Part shown: positions 32,706-43,516 of the stretch, in pieces
How positions within the stretch are numbered: the stretch's first letter is position 1
Layout of the letters: each line of letters begins with the position of its first letter
From: Plenodomus lindquistii
Lineage: Eukaryota; Ascomycota; Dothideomycetes; Pleosporales; Leptosphaeriaceae
DNA length: 64,000 nucleotides
Assembly: GCA_025504975.1 (NCBI GenBank)
Contig: JANUWI010000004.1
Span: 1,798,001-1,862,000 of the forward strand
Reading direction: 5' to 3'
Notes under the pieces: model-generated
Database searches by the model: none
Told to the model about the DNA's origin: nothing
The model's input: the letters and a program-made list of their open reading frames with translations, nothing else
Position numbers and translations under genes: made by a program

Positions 32706-34192
32706 TCAGCAACAGACCAAATCAGATGTTTCATTATCATCCACTTCCCCTCCCTTACCGCTTCTTGCCAAAGCCCTCTCTCTCGTATTCCTAACCTCCC
32801 ATTCAAACTCCTTGAGGGCGCGCATCTCGCTTCCTACGAACAAGAATCCCATCAGACCATCAATTACTCCCAGACTCATGCCGAAGGTACTCAGAAAAAT
32901 GAGGATAAAGGATACGTAATTACGGGGTGACCACCACACGCCAATCATGCAGCCAATCGACAGCGTGAGTTGGTAAAAGAAATGACCTATCCGTAGCTTG
33001 CGCTGTACGCGCTCGCGGACTTGATATTTGACTGTTGTTGCCAGGATCTCATCGTAGACGGATATAGGGAGGTAGCGCTCTGGTAAGTCTAGTGCGATGC
33101 TCTCAGCCTTTGTAGGCATAGTCACAGTCCGTATCAAGGTGGCTTCGACAGAGAAGTGGTCACTGAGAGAGCAGTGAAGTGTTGGATGCCGCATCACCAT
33201 ACCTACGTTTGCCTCTTTGACTTGCCAGTCCGAGGCCGTCTCCCCAGTCTTGCTATTCTGGTACCGTGGGCTGCTGAAGAAGATGTAGTCAAGGCGCTTC
33301 GCATGAGGATCTTCGACAGTAGGCGGTATCTGGACATTTTCTCCCTTTGCGAGCCGCCGCTTGTGGGCTTTGTTCCACCGCCACGAGTTCAACTCGCTGT
33401 CGCATGTTGCGCCGTTCGTGGTGATGTTGTACTCTGCAGTTGGCACTGGCCTTTTGCGAGCTTGTTCGACGGTGTCTTTGGCGGCACCAATAGATGAGTC
33501 GGGATGTAGGACCCGCCATACATCCCTAACAGGAGAATGTGTTTCTATTATGCGATGCGCAAGCGACAGGGGCACCATGTTGAAGTCTCCGAGGCCGATG
33601 ACGAGATGGCCACGCTCGGCGGCGGCGCGCATAAGTTTTGTTATCTCCCAAGCTTGGGCTGTGCGGTGGCAGATGTACGAGTCGTGGGGCTCGCGTTCAT
33701 ATGGGGCGTGGAGCTGGTGCTGTCAGTGTCATGTTGACGAGGTATCATCCGAGTACATACGTGGGTGCAAAACACCTCGACGACATTTTTCCTTGACGGG
33801 CCCATTCGGATCTTGGCACATGCAACGCCCTTGCCTACGAACCAGTCTCCACGGTAGAAAGCAGCAGGCCGTCCGTTGAGCGGATAGCGCACCATGCTGC
33901 TCTCCTCAATCGGCCATCTCGACAGAATCGCCAGGCCACCGCCAAAGATGCCGCTCCAGTAGAACTTGCCAAAGGGCAGGATGTCCCGTGTCCTCTCCCG
34001 TATCGCCAGGTAGTCTTGCTGCGTCCAGCACTCCTGCAACCCGACAATGTCTGGCGAGGGCTTCGCCGCGGCGATCTGGACCCCGATTTCCGTCAGGCGC
34101 TCGTTGCGCAAATGCGAAATGAACTTGAGACCCCAGCAATTGAGTGTCAGAATCCGCAGGCTCGAGGGCGGAGGAGTGGCTTCCGAAGCCAT
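32706..34192 (-). CDS. ISC1: Inositol phosphosphingolipid phospholipase C (neutral sphingomyelinase type)
   Basis: Two exons from 34192 down, 33761-34192 and 32706-33713, give 479 residues (yeast Isc1: 477). The endonuclease/exonuclease/phosphatase-fold domain occupies residues ~10-330: LRILTLNCWGLKF, the metal-binding Glu in VGLQECWTQQDY, GLAILSRWPIEES, FCTHLHAPYEREP across the splice junction, GDFNMVPLS, and the catalytic SDHFS. Two hydrophobic segments follow near the C terminus (HFFYQLTLSIGCMIGVWW and NYVSFILIFLSTFGMSLGV), as in Isc1, anchoring it in ER or mitochondrial membrane. It hydrolyses inositol phosphosphingolipids to ceramides. Of two neighbouring acceptors, the one giving THLHAP (exon start 33713) matches the family. 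It is divergent with SWD3, 191 bp apart. Confidence 0.95.
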
Positions 34193-34383
34193 TGCGGGTG
34201 GTGCCTGTGATAGAGTATTGTAGTAGGACCCTGTGATTCGCGCGATGATGCAACCGCGGCGCGGCGATGCGATTCAGGCACGCGGCTAACTTGATGTTGC
34301 AGGGATGCCATTCACCGCCCACGCGCTCCATGGCAGTACTGTCGCGCAAACACTCCCAACTCCACAACAAGCTCGCAGCCACA
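34193..34383. promoter_or_regulatory. Short bidirectional promoter, ISC1 / SWD3
   Basis: 191 bp between divergent start codons. CG-rich around 34252-34265 and no TATA box. An upstream in-frame ATG at 34330 could shorten it to 137 bp. Confidence 0.5.
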
Positions 34384-35790
34384 ATGGACGGCCCTCGCCC
34401 AACCTCGCCCAAGCGCCGACGAGACGACGCCGACGATTACGCCCAACCGCCGCCCCACAAACGCTCCGCATCCCACACTCCACCACTCCATGCCTCGCCC
34501 AGCTACCGCATCGCCGAACGCCCAGCCCCCCGCTACAGCCGAAACGACAGCGACGACGAACGCAACCCATACTACCGCGACCGCCATGCCCAAACCGCTT
34601 CGCCTTCACGCTCGAGATCCCACTCGCGCTCCTCCTCTTCCTCCTCCTCCGCCTCTCCCCCGCCAAAGCCCACCCGCCTCAACTACACGCCCACGCTCCT
34701 GCTCCACGGCCACAAAAAGGCCATATCATGCGTAAAGTTCTCCCCCAGCGGCACACTCATCGCCTCGGCCTCCGCAGACTGCACCATCAAAATCTGGTCG
34801 TACCCGTCCGGTACCCTTGAACACACGCTCGAAGGCCACCTCGCCGGTATATCCACGCTCTCCTGGTCGCCCGACTCTAAGATCCTCGCCTCAGGAAGCG
34901 ACGACAAGAGCATACGACTATGGGACACATCAACCGGTCTCGCGCATCCCACCCCCCTCATTGGCCACCACAACTACGTATACAGTATTGCCTTCTCCCC
35001 CAAGGGCAACATGCTTGTTTCCGGCTCCTACGACGAAGCAGTCTATGTCTGGGACGTACGAGCGGCCCGCGTCATGCGCTCTCTCCCCGCTCACAGCGAC
35101 CCTGTTGGCGGTGTAGATTTCGTGCGTGACGGCACACTGATCGTATCGTGCAGCCACGACGGGCTCATTCGCGTGTGGGACACAGCGACAGGACAGTGTC
35201 TGCGTACCCTTGTGCACGAAGACAACAAACCCGTCAGCAGTGTAGTGTTTAGCCCAAACGGGAAATATGTACTAGCGTGGACGCTGGATGGCTGTGTAAG
35301 GCTTTGGGATTATGTCGAGGGCAAAGGCAAGTGCGTCAAGACGTATCAGGGGCATATCAACGCAAAGTACTCGCTTAGCGGGGCGTTCGGGACGTATGGG
35401 GGGAATGCAGCGGGTGCAGCAAATAAAAGTGGCAAAGGGGAGCGAGGAACGCAATACGCCTTCATAGCGTCGGGTAGTGAAGACGGCGAAGTCGTCATCT
35501 GGGACGTGTCCAGCAAGAACATTCTGCAACGGCTTGAAGGACACGATGGCGCGGTATTGAGCGTGGACACGCATGCCTCTGAAAAGGCCATAGTTAGTGC
35601 AGGATTAGATGGCGTGGTCAGGCTGTGGGGATTGAACAATCATCAAGAAACGGGTAGTAATGGACATGGCAATGGGCTGCAGGCTGCGGAGGATGCGGAG
35701 CAAGAGCAAATGCAGGGAATTGGCGTGAAGGATGGAGTGAATGGGTTTGATGCTGATTTGCTACCTCCAAATCCTTTTGCGGGGAGTTGA
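34384..35790 (+). CDS. SWD3: COMPASS (Set1 complex) WD40 subunit, WDR5/Swd3 type
   Basis: A single exon of 468 residues from ATG at 34384 (A at -3). An in-frame ATG at 34330 with T at -3 would add 18 residues. Residues 1-105 are a disordered, Arg/Ser/Pro-rich arm with KRRR and an RSRSHSRSSSSS tract. From ~105 a seven-bladed WD40 propeller follows: LLHGHKKAISCVKFSPSGTL, SADCTIKIW, GSDDKSIRLWDTS, VSGSYDEAVYVWDV, CSHDGLIRVWDT, LDGCVRLWDY, and SEDGEVVIWDV. The pattern matches WDR5/Swd3, the central scaffold that organises the Set1 histone H3K4 methyltransferase. One blade carries an insertion (AYGGNAAGAANKSGKG-like, after GAFGTYGG). The C-terminal ~60 residues are polar. Nuclear. A different WD40 protein is conceivable but unlikely. 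Confidence 0.85.
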   Translation: MDGPRPTSPKRRRDDADDYAQPPPHKRSASHTPPLHASPSYRIAERPAPRYSRNDSDDERNPYYRDRHAQTASPSRSRSHSRSSSSSSSASPPPKPTRLNYTPTLLLHGHKKAISCVKFSPSGTLIASASADCTIKIWSYPSGTLEHTLEGHLAGISTLSWSPDSKILASGSDDKSIRLWDTSTGLAHPTPLIGHHNYVYSIAFSPKGNMLVSGSYDEAVYVWDVRAARVMRSLPAHSDPVGGVDFVRDGTLIVSCSHDGLIRVWDTATGQCLRTLVHEDNKPVSSVVFSPNGKYVLAWTLDGCVRLWDYVEGKGKCVKTYQGHINAKYSLSGAFGTYGGNAAGAANKSGKGERGTQYAFIASGSEDGEVVIWDVSSKNILQRLEGHDGAVLSVDTHASEKAIVSAGLDGVVRLWGLNNHQETGSNGHGNGLQAAEDAEQEQMQGIGVKDGVNGFDADLLPPNPFAGS

Positions 35791-36263
35791 GTATGTACCC
35801 GGTACTGCTTTTTAGAAGTCCTTTATAAATACCCACCCCTTTGCGGGTAACTGAGCTGCTGAGAAATTCAAATCGGCAGGACAGCGAGCTAGTCACCATC
35901 GTCGTCTCGAGATATACACTCATGAAGCTAGCGTGAATGACTCTATTCGATTGAGGCATCTAGCGAGTCCATTTGCCATTGCATTGCGCATTCGTGCCTT
36001 CGTGTACTGTCAGCATCTGTGGGAAGAACAAGCAGTAAGACCCCACCCTCACAATCGTCACAGTATCCTCAAAGTAATGTAAACTTCATTCCAGTTCTGC
36101 ATTTGATGATAGGTTCGTCACGTATAGCGCCAAGCCCCACGTCCACGGGATGCTCAATAAAGCCTACCGTCGTATTTTTCACCGCATCTTCCATGTCATA
36201 ATCGCAAAGCACATGAAACCCAGCCCCAATCCCCTCAGTCATTTAATCATTCACTTGCCCTGA
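35791..36263. other. Intergenic, convergent gene ends
   Basis: About 470 bp between the 3' ends of SWD3 (+) and alpha-COP (-). Nothing beyond 3' UTRs is seen. Confidence 0.45.
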
Positions 36264-39200
36264 CTAACCAACCAAACGAAGCCCACTAGCCGGAGCACCA
36301 ATCTGACAAACCTCGCAAATCTTACAAACGGTACCCTTGTACTTGCCGTGGTATTTGCTTCCATCATACGGACAACTCACGCTCGGTGAGCCCCCATAGA
36401 TGGGCGTATGACTGGCCGCGCAAATCTCAAAGTCGGCAAATTGATCAAAATCAATCTCAATGCCATCACTGGGGTTGCGTTCCGCAACCGTCTTCACACG
36501 CTTCGCAGACTCCTTCATCTTGGCGTTACCAGTCCGGTCGAGGAGCGCGTTTGCAAAGTTGAGCGCCGTGTTGAGTTGGCGGTTCTTGTGGGCAAAGTTC
36601 ATGGCGGCGGAGAGAGGAATGGATTTATGTGGGCCTTCGAGCTCGGGGATGGTGAAGTAGGCGGAGAGTTCAAGGGCGCGCTTTTTGTTTTCGGGAGAGA
36701 GGGATGCAACGTCCGTGGCGCCATTTAGAAGAGCGCGACGCTCGAGCTCAATGGTCATAGCGAGAGTGTATTGAGCGGCGGTGTGAATCGCCTTCTTTGC
36801 CTGTGGGAGTAAGTTGATGTTTCTGAATAGAGAGGGGAGAACCATCTCACCTCAGATAGCTCGGCCTGTGATGCGACGACGTTGCAGATCAGAAGATGCA
36901 ACAGCTTCTTGAATGAGGCAACGCCGTCTTCGAGCTTGTTCTTGACCAACGCTTGCTTGCCGGCAGACAAGTCAGTAGATAGAATGGACTCCAAATCTCG
37001 CGGGATGATTGGAAGGATCTTGCGTGAGTCGGTCTCGTCGATTGTTCTCCGCACATAGTTGACCAAGGATGGCATATTGGGTGTGGCAGGTAGGAATGTC
37101 CGGGTCGCCTGGTAGATCTCCTGGAAGCGAACCTCGAGTGGCGCAAAGTTGACAGCACCGACTTGTCGGTTCAGGAGCTGCATGGCCGTCTCGAATGAGC
37201 CAGCAGCAACATGATCAGCTGCTAGAGGGGAATTTCGGGCCCACAGGTCAGCTTCGCTGCTGCCCGCACCTGCTTCAGCACCTTCAACCTCGACAAAGTC
37301 ATCCTCAGCCTCGACATCGCCGTCATCACCCATGTCCCATCCACCGACATCGTCCTCTTCGTCACCTCCGAGTTCGGCCACAGCACCGGTTGGCTCTGCG
37401 TCGCCCAGGAGATCCTCGTCTCCGTAGCCATTCGCTGCTGTCTCCTCGATCGCTGTACCGTCAACCTCACCTTGAAGAGCCTTCTCAAAGACGGTTGACG
37501 ATGCTGCTCGTGTGGGCCAATTTGCCTTGTGGGTAGGAACGATGGGTTTTGCGGGTGCAAGGGTCTTACTTATCGATGGTAAGTTGATCTGGTCTTCTGT
37601 GACGCCAGCAGCCTCTAGAATAGATTGTGCTTGATCATCGAGACCATGGCCCTTGGCAGTGGCATAGGCGAGCGGGTAGAGGTCAAGTTCCTGGAACATC
37701 TCTATCCGGTTCTGCACATCGCCAAGGTATAGGGCGTTCTGGAATCGTGCGGTCATGTCCCCACGGTGTTCTGCAATCTTCTGCATCCGCTTGAGCTTGT
37801 CTTGGTCGCCCGTAGCTAGATACAAGAAAGATAGCTTGTCGAAGCTCCGTAGCTTCTGGTATGTCATCTCGACAGTTTGGTGGTTACCGTGTGCGAGGGC
37901 TTCTGTGCTAAGTCGCTGCCAGAGCTTTGGTCGGTCAAGCTCTTTGGCCATCTCTACAGCCACCTCAAGATTACCACATTCAATAGCAAGTTCGAAGCGG
38001 GTCTGCGGATCTTGGACGAACTGAAGTGCGATTTCAGGGTATCCCTTCTTCTGCAGGTAGGATATGATGCTCTGTCCGACCAGGCTAGAGTTTTTGATGA
38101 TGTTGAGCATTTCATCGTAGTTGCGCTTGATGAGAGCGAGCTTGAATCGGTATTCGGTGGGGTCAATCTGCAGAATCTTGGGCTTTGCCGCTCGGTCCAA
38201 ACAGTACACGTTCCGGCCCTTGACTCTGACAAGATAAACAGTCTGTTCCAGAGTGCGCACAATACCGTTGTCGCCATTCATCAAGCTGTACTTGACGTGG
38301 TTGAGTGTGGAGTACAAAAGGACACCAGTGTCGTCCCAGGTGGCGCTCTTGATGCGAATAGTCTCGTGCAACGTGCTGACCTGCTCAAGGTTCTTGGTAG
38401 CAATCGTGACGTTGTGTTTGCTCAAAAGTGCCACATGCAGACCATCGGTCGACCAGACGACATACTTGACACCAGTGACGGCAAGCTCAGCCAGATTTTT
38501 CTTAGCCTGGATATCGTACAGGACAACATTGGTAGGTGTGATAAGAAGCAAGTTGCCAGTACCACCAAAGTAGATGTCAGTAGTTCCGTGTGGAGGCTTG
38601 ATCGTCTTGGTTGTGGAATTGCTGAGGTCCTTGATGTCAATCTGCTGGTTTGCTACAGTGAAAACAGCGAATCGATTCCTGGCAACAAAGACAGCGGAAT
38701 TGCCAGAGCCGCGCTTGGTGTCTGTTGGCTCGACGGCTCCTGAGGCATCGCGGGGCAGGCTGATCAATTCGTATGTACCGCTATCCGCAGGGGATGTAAC
38801 TAGAATGGAGCGTTCGGCAGGATTGTAGGAGACGGTTCGTGGGGGTACCCACGCGCTTCCCAGCTTCTTTAGTGAGAGCATGGACGGAGACTCGATGTTC
38901 TTCTGGAAGTCATAGGATCGTACGTGCTTCTCTTTTGTGATATAGAAGAGGTTGTTCTGGTATACTGCCGATGCCGGACGCTCACGTTCCAACTTGAAGA
39001 CCATGACTCCGTTGTCATGACCTGCGGCGAACAGGTTGATTTCCGGATGCGCAGCAATAACCCAAAATCGGTCATTTTCTCGTTTGAACGACTGTACAGA
39101 GGTCCGTCTGTTCAGATCCCAAACGCGGATGGTCTTGTCCTCACCCACGGACAATATCAGATCCTGATGAGGGTGGAACAAGCATGCGGACGCATTCTGG

Positions 39201-40284
39201 AAATGTCCGCGGCAGGTATCCACCTCCCAAGCCTTGGTCTCTGACATCCTCCAGAGTTTGACTAAGCGATCATCACCCGCGGAAACAATCAAGGGCAGCG
39301 TAGGGTGGAACGCGACCCAATTCACACCACGGTCGTGTCCTTCGAGGACAAACTTGACGACGGCATCAGTGTTGCCGAACATGTCTGCCTGGTTCTGGTT
39401 CGCGCGCGCCATCTGGTCTTCAAACGACATTGCTTGTGGAGCTGAGTGTTTCTTCCTTAGACCGGAGATATCCCAAACACGAACCGACTGGTCGAGGGAG
39501 GCGGAGACGATGAGGTCCTCTTTGGGGTGGAATTGTGCGCACATGGTGTAGTGGTTGTGGCCAGTCATGGTACATACTTGGCGGTGTTAGATGGTGTGGA
39601 GTGAGCGTGGTGGTCACACTTACTTAGAGAGCCTGTGAATGTTAGCCATGTCTCTTTCAGCCGTCACGATGTCACTTACGATTCTGCCAGTTCCAGATAC
39701 GGATGGTCTCTGGTGCTTGTTAGCGACAGTCCCGCCGGCGAGCTCAAGGTATGCGCTTACGATCGTCGGAGCTGCTCACGATCCATGGCAGTTCGTGGTG
39801 GAAGAAGACGGTTCGCACGTAGTCCAAGTGGCCGTTCAGGGTAAAGAGACATCTTCGAGTCTGATAGGACCAGACCTTGATTTTGTAGTCATCGCCGCCA
39901 GAGACGAATCTGCCCAGTCTCAGTACACGCTGCCCTCAGCAAGGCTCAGTCGGGAATGCTCACAATGGTTGAGTCTTGTGGAAATCGACGCCGCGGACAG
40001 GCCCATCGTGCTCTTCGAAGCGGTCTATGAGGGTGCCCATTCGGTAGTCCCATAGCTGGATTGTGGAGGAATGTAGCGACACGAGGATCCATGGCCTGAA
40101 GGCGGTCAGCGGGCAAAGGACAGGACGGGGGCAGAGACAGAAGGGCGCGGCACCTCTTGGGGTGGAAGGCGATGCCCTTGGCCCTCGACGACTTGGACTC
40201 GAACTGCCCATCAATCAGCTACGTGTGCAGGCGCATTGGCGGGGAGCGGCCTGCCTTGGTCAACATGGAGGGAGATGAAGCCAT
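36264..40284 (-). CDS. COP1: Coatomer alpha subunit (alpha-COP)
   Basis: Eight exons from 40284 down: 40255-40284, 40154-40203, 39964-40095, 39761-39909, 39680-39709, 39624-39632 (9 nt), 36851-39576, 36264-36800; 1220 residues, full length for alpha-COP. The N terminus MLTKFESKSSRAKGIAFHPK continues into six WD40 blades (HSSTIQLWDYRMG, SGGDDYKIKVW, SSSDDQTIRIWNWQNR, VSASLDQSVRVWDISGL), the cargo KKXX-reading propeller, then a second propeller, a solenoid, an acidic linker (about 860-910) and the C-terminal domain that binds epsilon-COP, ending in Cys-rich VSCPYDG, CKICEVCQIG. It is the core of the COPI coat for Golgi-to-ER transport. The first intron starts with GC (AAG/GCAGGC) and no GT fits; exons 5 and 6 are 30 and 9 nt. 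All joins reproduce conserved sequence. Confidence 0.96.
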
Positions 40285-41536
40285 GGTGGGATGGGTGTCG
40301 AAGCCGCAGCTTCACGGAGACCGGATGCAGCCTCAATGCGCGGGCAAGCAAGAGTCGGGACGGGCGGGTATCTGGGGACGGGCAAGAAAGACGGCGTTGA
40401 GGGTCGCTGTGGTGCTGCGGCCTCGGCCTTGAGCTGCTGCTCTGGCCAAACTTCTGCTCTACATGCCACGCAGCAACGCGCAGGCGGATTACATAAGCTG
40501 GGGGAGGGCGCTTGTCCGCATCCGTCATTAGCGCGAGTTTCTTACCTCGCACCTCGCCTCCTCGCACATGTAGCTAGCTGCCTGCCCGCTGCGAACTGCA
40601 AACTGCGAGCCCCAAGGGCCAAAGGGCCGTCGTGTTCCGCTCGAGACCTCCATCTCCAGCTCCCACATAGTCTAGGGCGACAGCCGCCAGCAGAGCCTCA
40701 CTGTCTCGTTGCTCAATGGGCGCGTGGACTCGGGCTGCTGCCCCGGTCTGGCGTGCTGCACCGCTGCCCCGCAGAGGCTCACCAGTCCAGTCCAGTGCCC
40801 TCGCTGCCAGCTGTCCACGGTCAGTAGTGCCAGCACTATCCTACCCGCCCTGCGCGCTGCAAATCTTGGACGCTGGCCTCATTGGGCGCCTGCGCAGCCC
40901 TGACGCAAGGTAGAGTGCCCGAGTCTTTGTTGCAACTAATCGTTCGCGACCACATATCGTGGCCAGCATCGGAGTCATGAAGCGAAAACATTGCTGCAGA
41001 TGGAGCCGTTCCGTGGCCGCCAGCTCACTGCCATGCAGCTCAATAATTGGCGACAGGCCCGCACCCGTTTCTCCCTCGGCAGGGACTTGATCTCTTCCTC
41101 CAGTACTGCTTTCTCCGCCCACATCCCCATTCGACCAGCACACGCCCACCGTTCCCGAGCTGACCTGCACTTTGTGGCTTTTTCCTCATCAACAGGCCTC
41201 TCTTCCTGCATTGCTGCCTATAGCACTTTCCATCTGTCCTGCAAGATAAGCCAAGGCGTTGCAGGGTTCAACTTGTAAACCTCTCCACCTCTCTCCGCTC
41301 GAGTTCGCCGCTCGGATATCGCAGACAAGCCCCCTCCACCACCTCCAGAATGATACAGTCAACCAATCTTCTTTTTCACCTCGCAGACATCAGACACGTC
41401 CATCGGACATTGAATCCTTGAAACTAGTAGAGAAAAGCGCAAACGCACATCGCCGATACATACCTTCTCGCCATTGGCTGCGAGGCCATCTGACGCAATT
41501 CCCACCAACCTTCCAAACACCACCCAAATCCAGGCC
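40285..41536. other. Intergenic between divergent alpha-COP and the acidic/Ser-rich gene
   Basis: 1.25 kb, GC-rich on the alpha-COP side. Several frames stay open by composition only (e.g. 40291-40827), with Cys/Ala/Pro/Gly-rich translations unlike real proteins. It contains both promoters. The last 250 bp are CT/CA-rich leader-type sequence. Confidence 0.45.
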
Positions 41537-42445
41537 ATGGCAAAAGACGAAGGCACGCCCGTCCCTGCTCTGCATGGCCATCCAGAGTCACCACCGGTGA
41601 CGCCCAGCTCTCGCACTGGATCTCATTATCCACTACGGACCCACCAAACCTCACCGCTCTACAAGCGCATGGGCAGCTCCAGCTTCGTGCAGACCCCACC
41701 ACTGGAGTCTATCACTCCGACTGGCCAGGATCATCAATTCAACTACACGCGCTCGCAATCACTCGAACCCTCGTCCCGTCCATCCACCTTGTCTGGACAG
41801 GCCTGCGCTACGACCTCTCACGACTCTGAGAATGATTATCAAGGGGAGTCTGATGACGAAAGCGAGGCCGAGGACGAGAGCCCAGTGCGCATTACGGAAC
41901 ATGCCACCTTTGTGATCGAAGAGCTCGACAGTGATTCTGACTTTGATTGCGACATTGAAGTCATCCACGGACATTGCGAAGACGCCAGGAGCGAGAAGAG
42001 CGGCACCAAATCAGAGATGCTTGCTAGAATGAAAGGACTACAGATTGACGACAGTTCAGACGAAGAGGAAAGGGAACTGCAGATCCGGAGATACCGACAG
42101 AAGAAGAAGAGATGGAGTGCGGGAAACTTTAAGCGCAGCCATAGCCAGAGTGTCGAAGGCGATAGTAGCTACTCTGACAATGATCCACAGGACGATTTCG
42201 ACCCGACAGCTCGCCGGCTTCGTCGTCGTGTCAAAGGCCCAATCGATCGGCGAGGTTCTCTCATCTTTGAGGACAGGGGCTTTTCAAACACCAACAATAT
42301 TGCCGAAGTGGAGGAGCCTGAGGATGGCTATATAAAGCATACACAGGGTCCGCCGTCCATTCCTAGCGACGACGCGTTTACACTGGACGAGCTTCCTTTC
42401 TGGAGAGGTGCGCCGTCTATTGATCTTGAGATCGAATCAGAGTAA
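41537..42445 (+). CDS. Conserved fungal protein of unknown function, acidic and Ser-rich
   Basis: A single exon of 302 residues from ATG at 41537 (GCC before, G after). The open frame runs further upstream but without an ATG. Residues 1-110 are Ser/Thr/Pro-rich; ~115-150 are acidic (DDESEAEDESPVRITEHATF, ELDSDSDFDCDIEV). The region ~165-265 looks conserved and structured: MLARMKGLQIDDSSDEEERE, RRYRQKKKRWSAGNFKRSHS, RRLRRRVKGPIDRRGSLIFE. The C terminus is acidic again (DELPFWRGAPSIDLEIESE). A basic patch could be a nuclear localisation signal. It has no signal peptide or membrane segment. I recall similar layouts in other ascomycetes but no name or function. Confidence 0.75.
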   Translation: MAKDEGTPVPALHGHPESPPVTPSSRTGSHYPLRTHQTSPLYKRMGSSSFVQTPPLESITPTGQDHQFNYTRSQSLEPSSRPSTLSGQACATTSHDSENDYQGESDDESEAEDESPVRITEHATFVIEELDSDSDFDCDIEVIHGHCEDARSEKSGTKSEMLARMKGLQIDDSSDEEERELQIRRYRQKKKRWSAGNFKRSHSQSVEGDSSYSDNDPQDDFDPTARRLRRRVKGPIDRRGSLIFEDRGFSNTNNIAEVEEPEDGYIKHTQGPPSIPSDDAFTLDELPFWRGAPSIDLEIESE

Positions 42446-43516
42446 AGGATCTAGACTTGGGTCCTAGACTTTACGGTGTCGTCCTGTTGTATTTTCAGCA
42501 TTTGGGATTTAGTAAAAGAATACGTTAGAGACTGTTTAGCGTAGCGACTATACCACTGTTTCAAATCCTATACAGTTCAGAATATTAATCACACTTGGTG
42601 ACTTTACTGTCTGATATGTGTTTGTAGAGAATTGCAGAATCAAGTCTCCAAATGCGACCTGGTCCTTTTGGCACGTGTTGGAACAGTGTTCCAGGTAGGT
42701 CCGTCCCCTTCTGCTCTATTTACAGCGCTGACCAGCCTCCCTGCCAAGACAGGGCAGGCGTCTATCACGATTTCTAAGCCGCTCACATCCATTCGCTTCC
42801 CATCAAACCCAACACATAGTTCAGGCGATGGAAACGTTAGGCCAGTACAAGTAGTGATCTCCTCGTGAGCATCTGTGCCGTGTAAGACGCCTGCCACGTT
42901 TACGATGTATATGTAGAATCACCACATCTTCTCGCAATCGGACTCGCACCGTGGTGATCGCAGCAATAGTTCCTCAAGATTATGCGAGATTCGACCACAC
43001 AACCAACTAATCCTCAGATGCCAGGCGGACGGCCATATTCGATACACCGTCAGATGAGACCTCCAGCGCGACACTGAAGCTTGCCCAGAAATATCTACCT
43101 TTCTGACTTCGCCCCAACGCTGACAGTGTGCGCCGCAGAGCAACGCCCAACGCGCCTAAGGATAAGGCTGACACGACGGAAATATTGCTTCAAGATCCAA
43201 TAACAAATTTAGGCACCTGACTGCCAAGTAAAGCCCACTGGTCACTGGTTTAAGCTTTACCCTTGTTGCGGAGCTGTGCAGAGCCTCTGCCCCATATCCG
43301 GATCGTGTAGATACCGGATGAGACATGGACTTACGCCAGCATGAGGGAATATCAGCATTCGTATACAAGTAAGACGTTCTACAGCACTGTTGAGGAATAT
43401 CGTCTCATTGCAAAGTTTAAAGGAACTCAAACCATATATTCTCTCTCCTTCCTCTCTCATCTCTCATCTTCCATATCCTTGCTTCTTTACAAGTAATCAT
43501 TCGCCGATCAGTAAAC
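42446..43516. other. Intergenic, no gene recognised
   Basis: About 1.07 kb. A minus-strand frame at 42640-42897 lacks an ATG near its start and is probably chance. The last 80 bp (43440-43516) are C/T-rich (CTCTCTCCTTCCTCTCTCATC), the leader of the cupin gene. Confidence 0.45.

Noticed and set aside
37877..38743. 288-residue plus-strand open frame opposite alpha-COP
   Set aside because: It is the antisense shadow of the large alpha-COP exon, whose protein is conserved throughout. The plus-strand translation has no family features.
40291..40827. 178-residue plus-strand frame upstream of alpha-COP
   Set aside because: GC-rich sequence keeps frames open by chance. The translation is Ala/Arg/Ser/Cys-rich without protein-like blocks and overlaps the first alpha-COP exons region.
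42640..42897. 85-residue minus-strand frame with some protein-like sequence
   Set aside because: No ATG at its start, no neighbouring exon that joins in phase, and no family resemblance.
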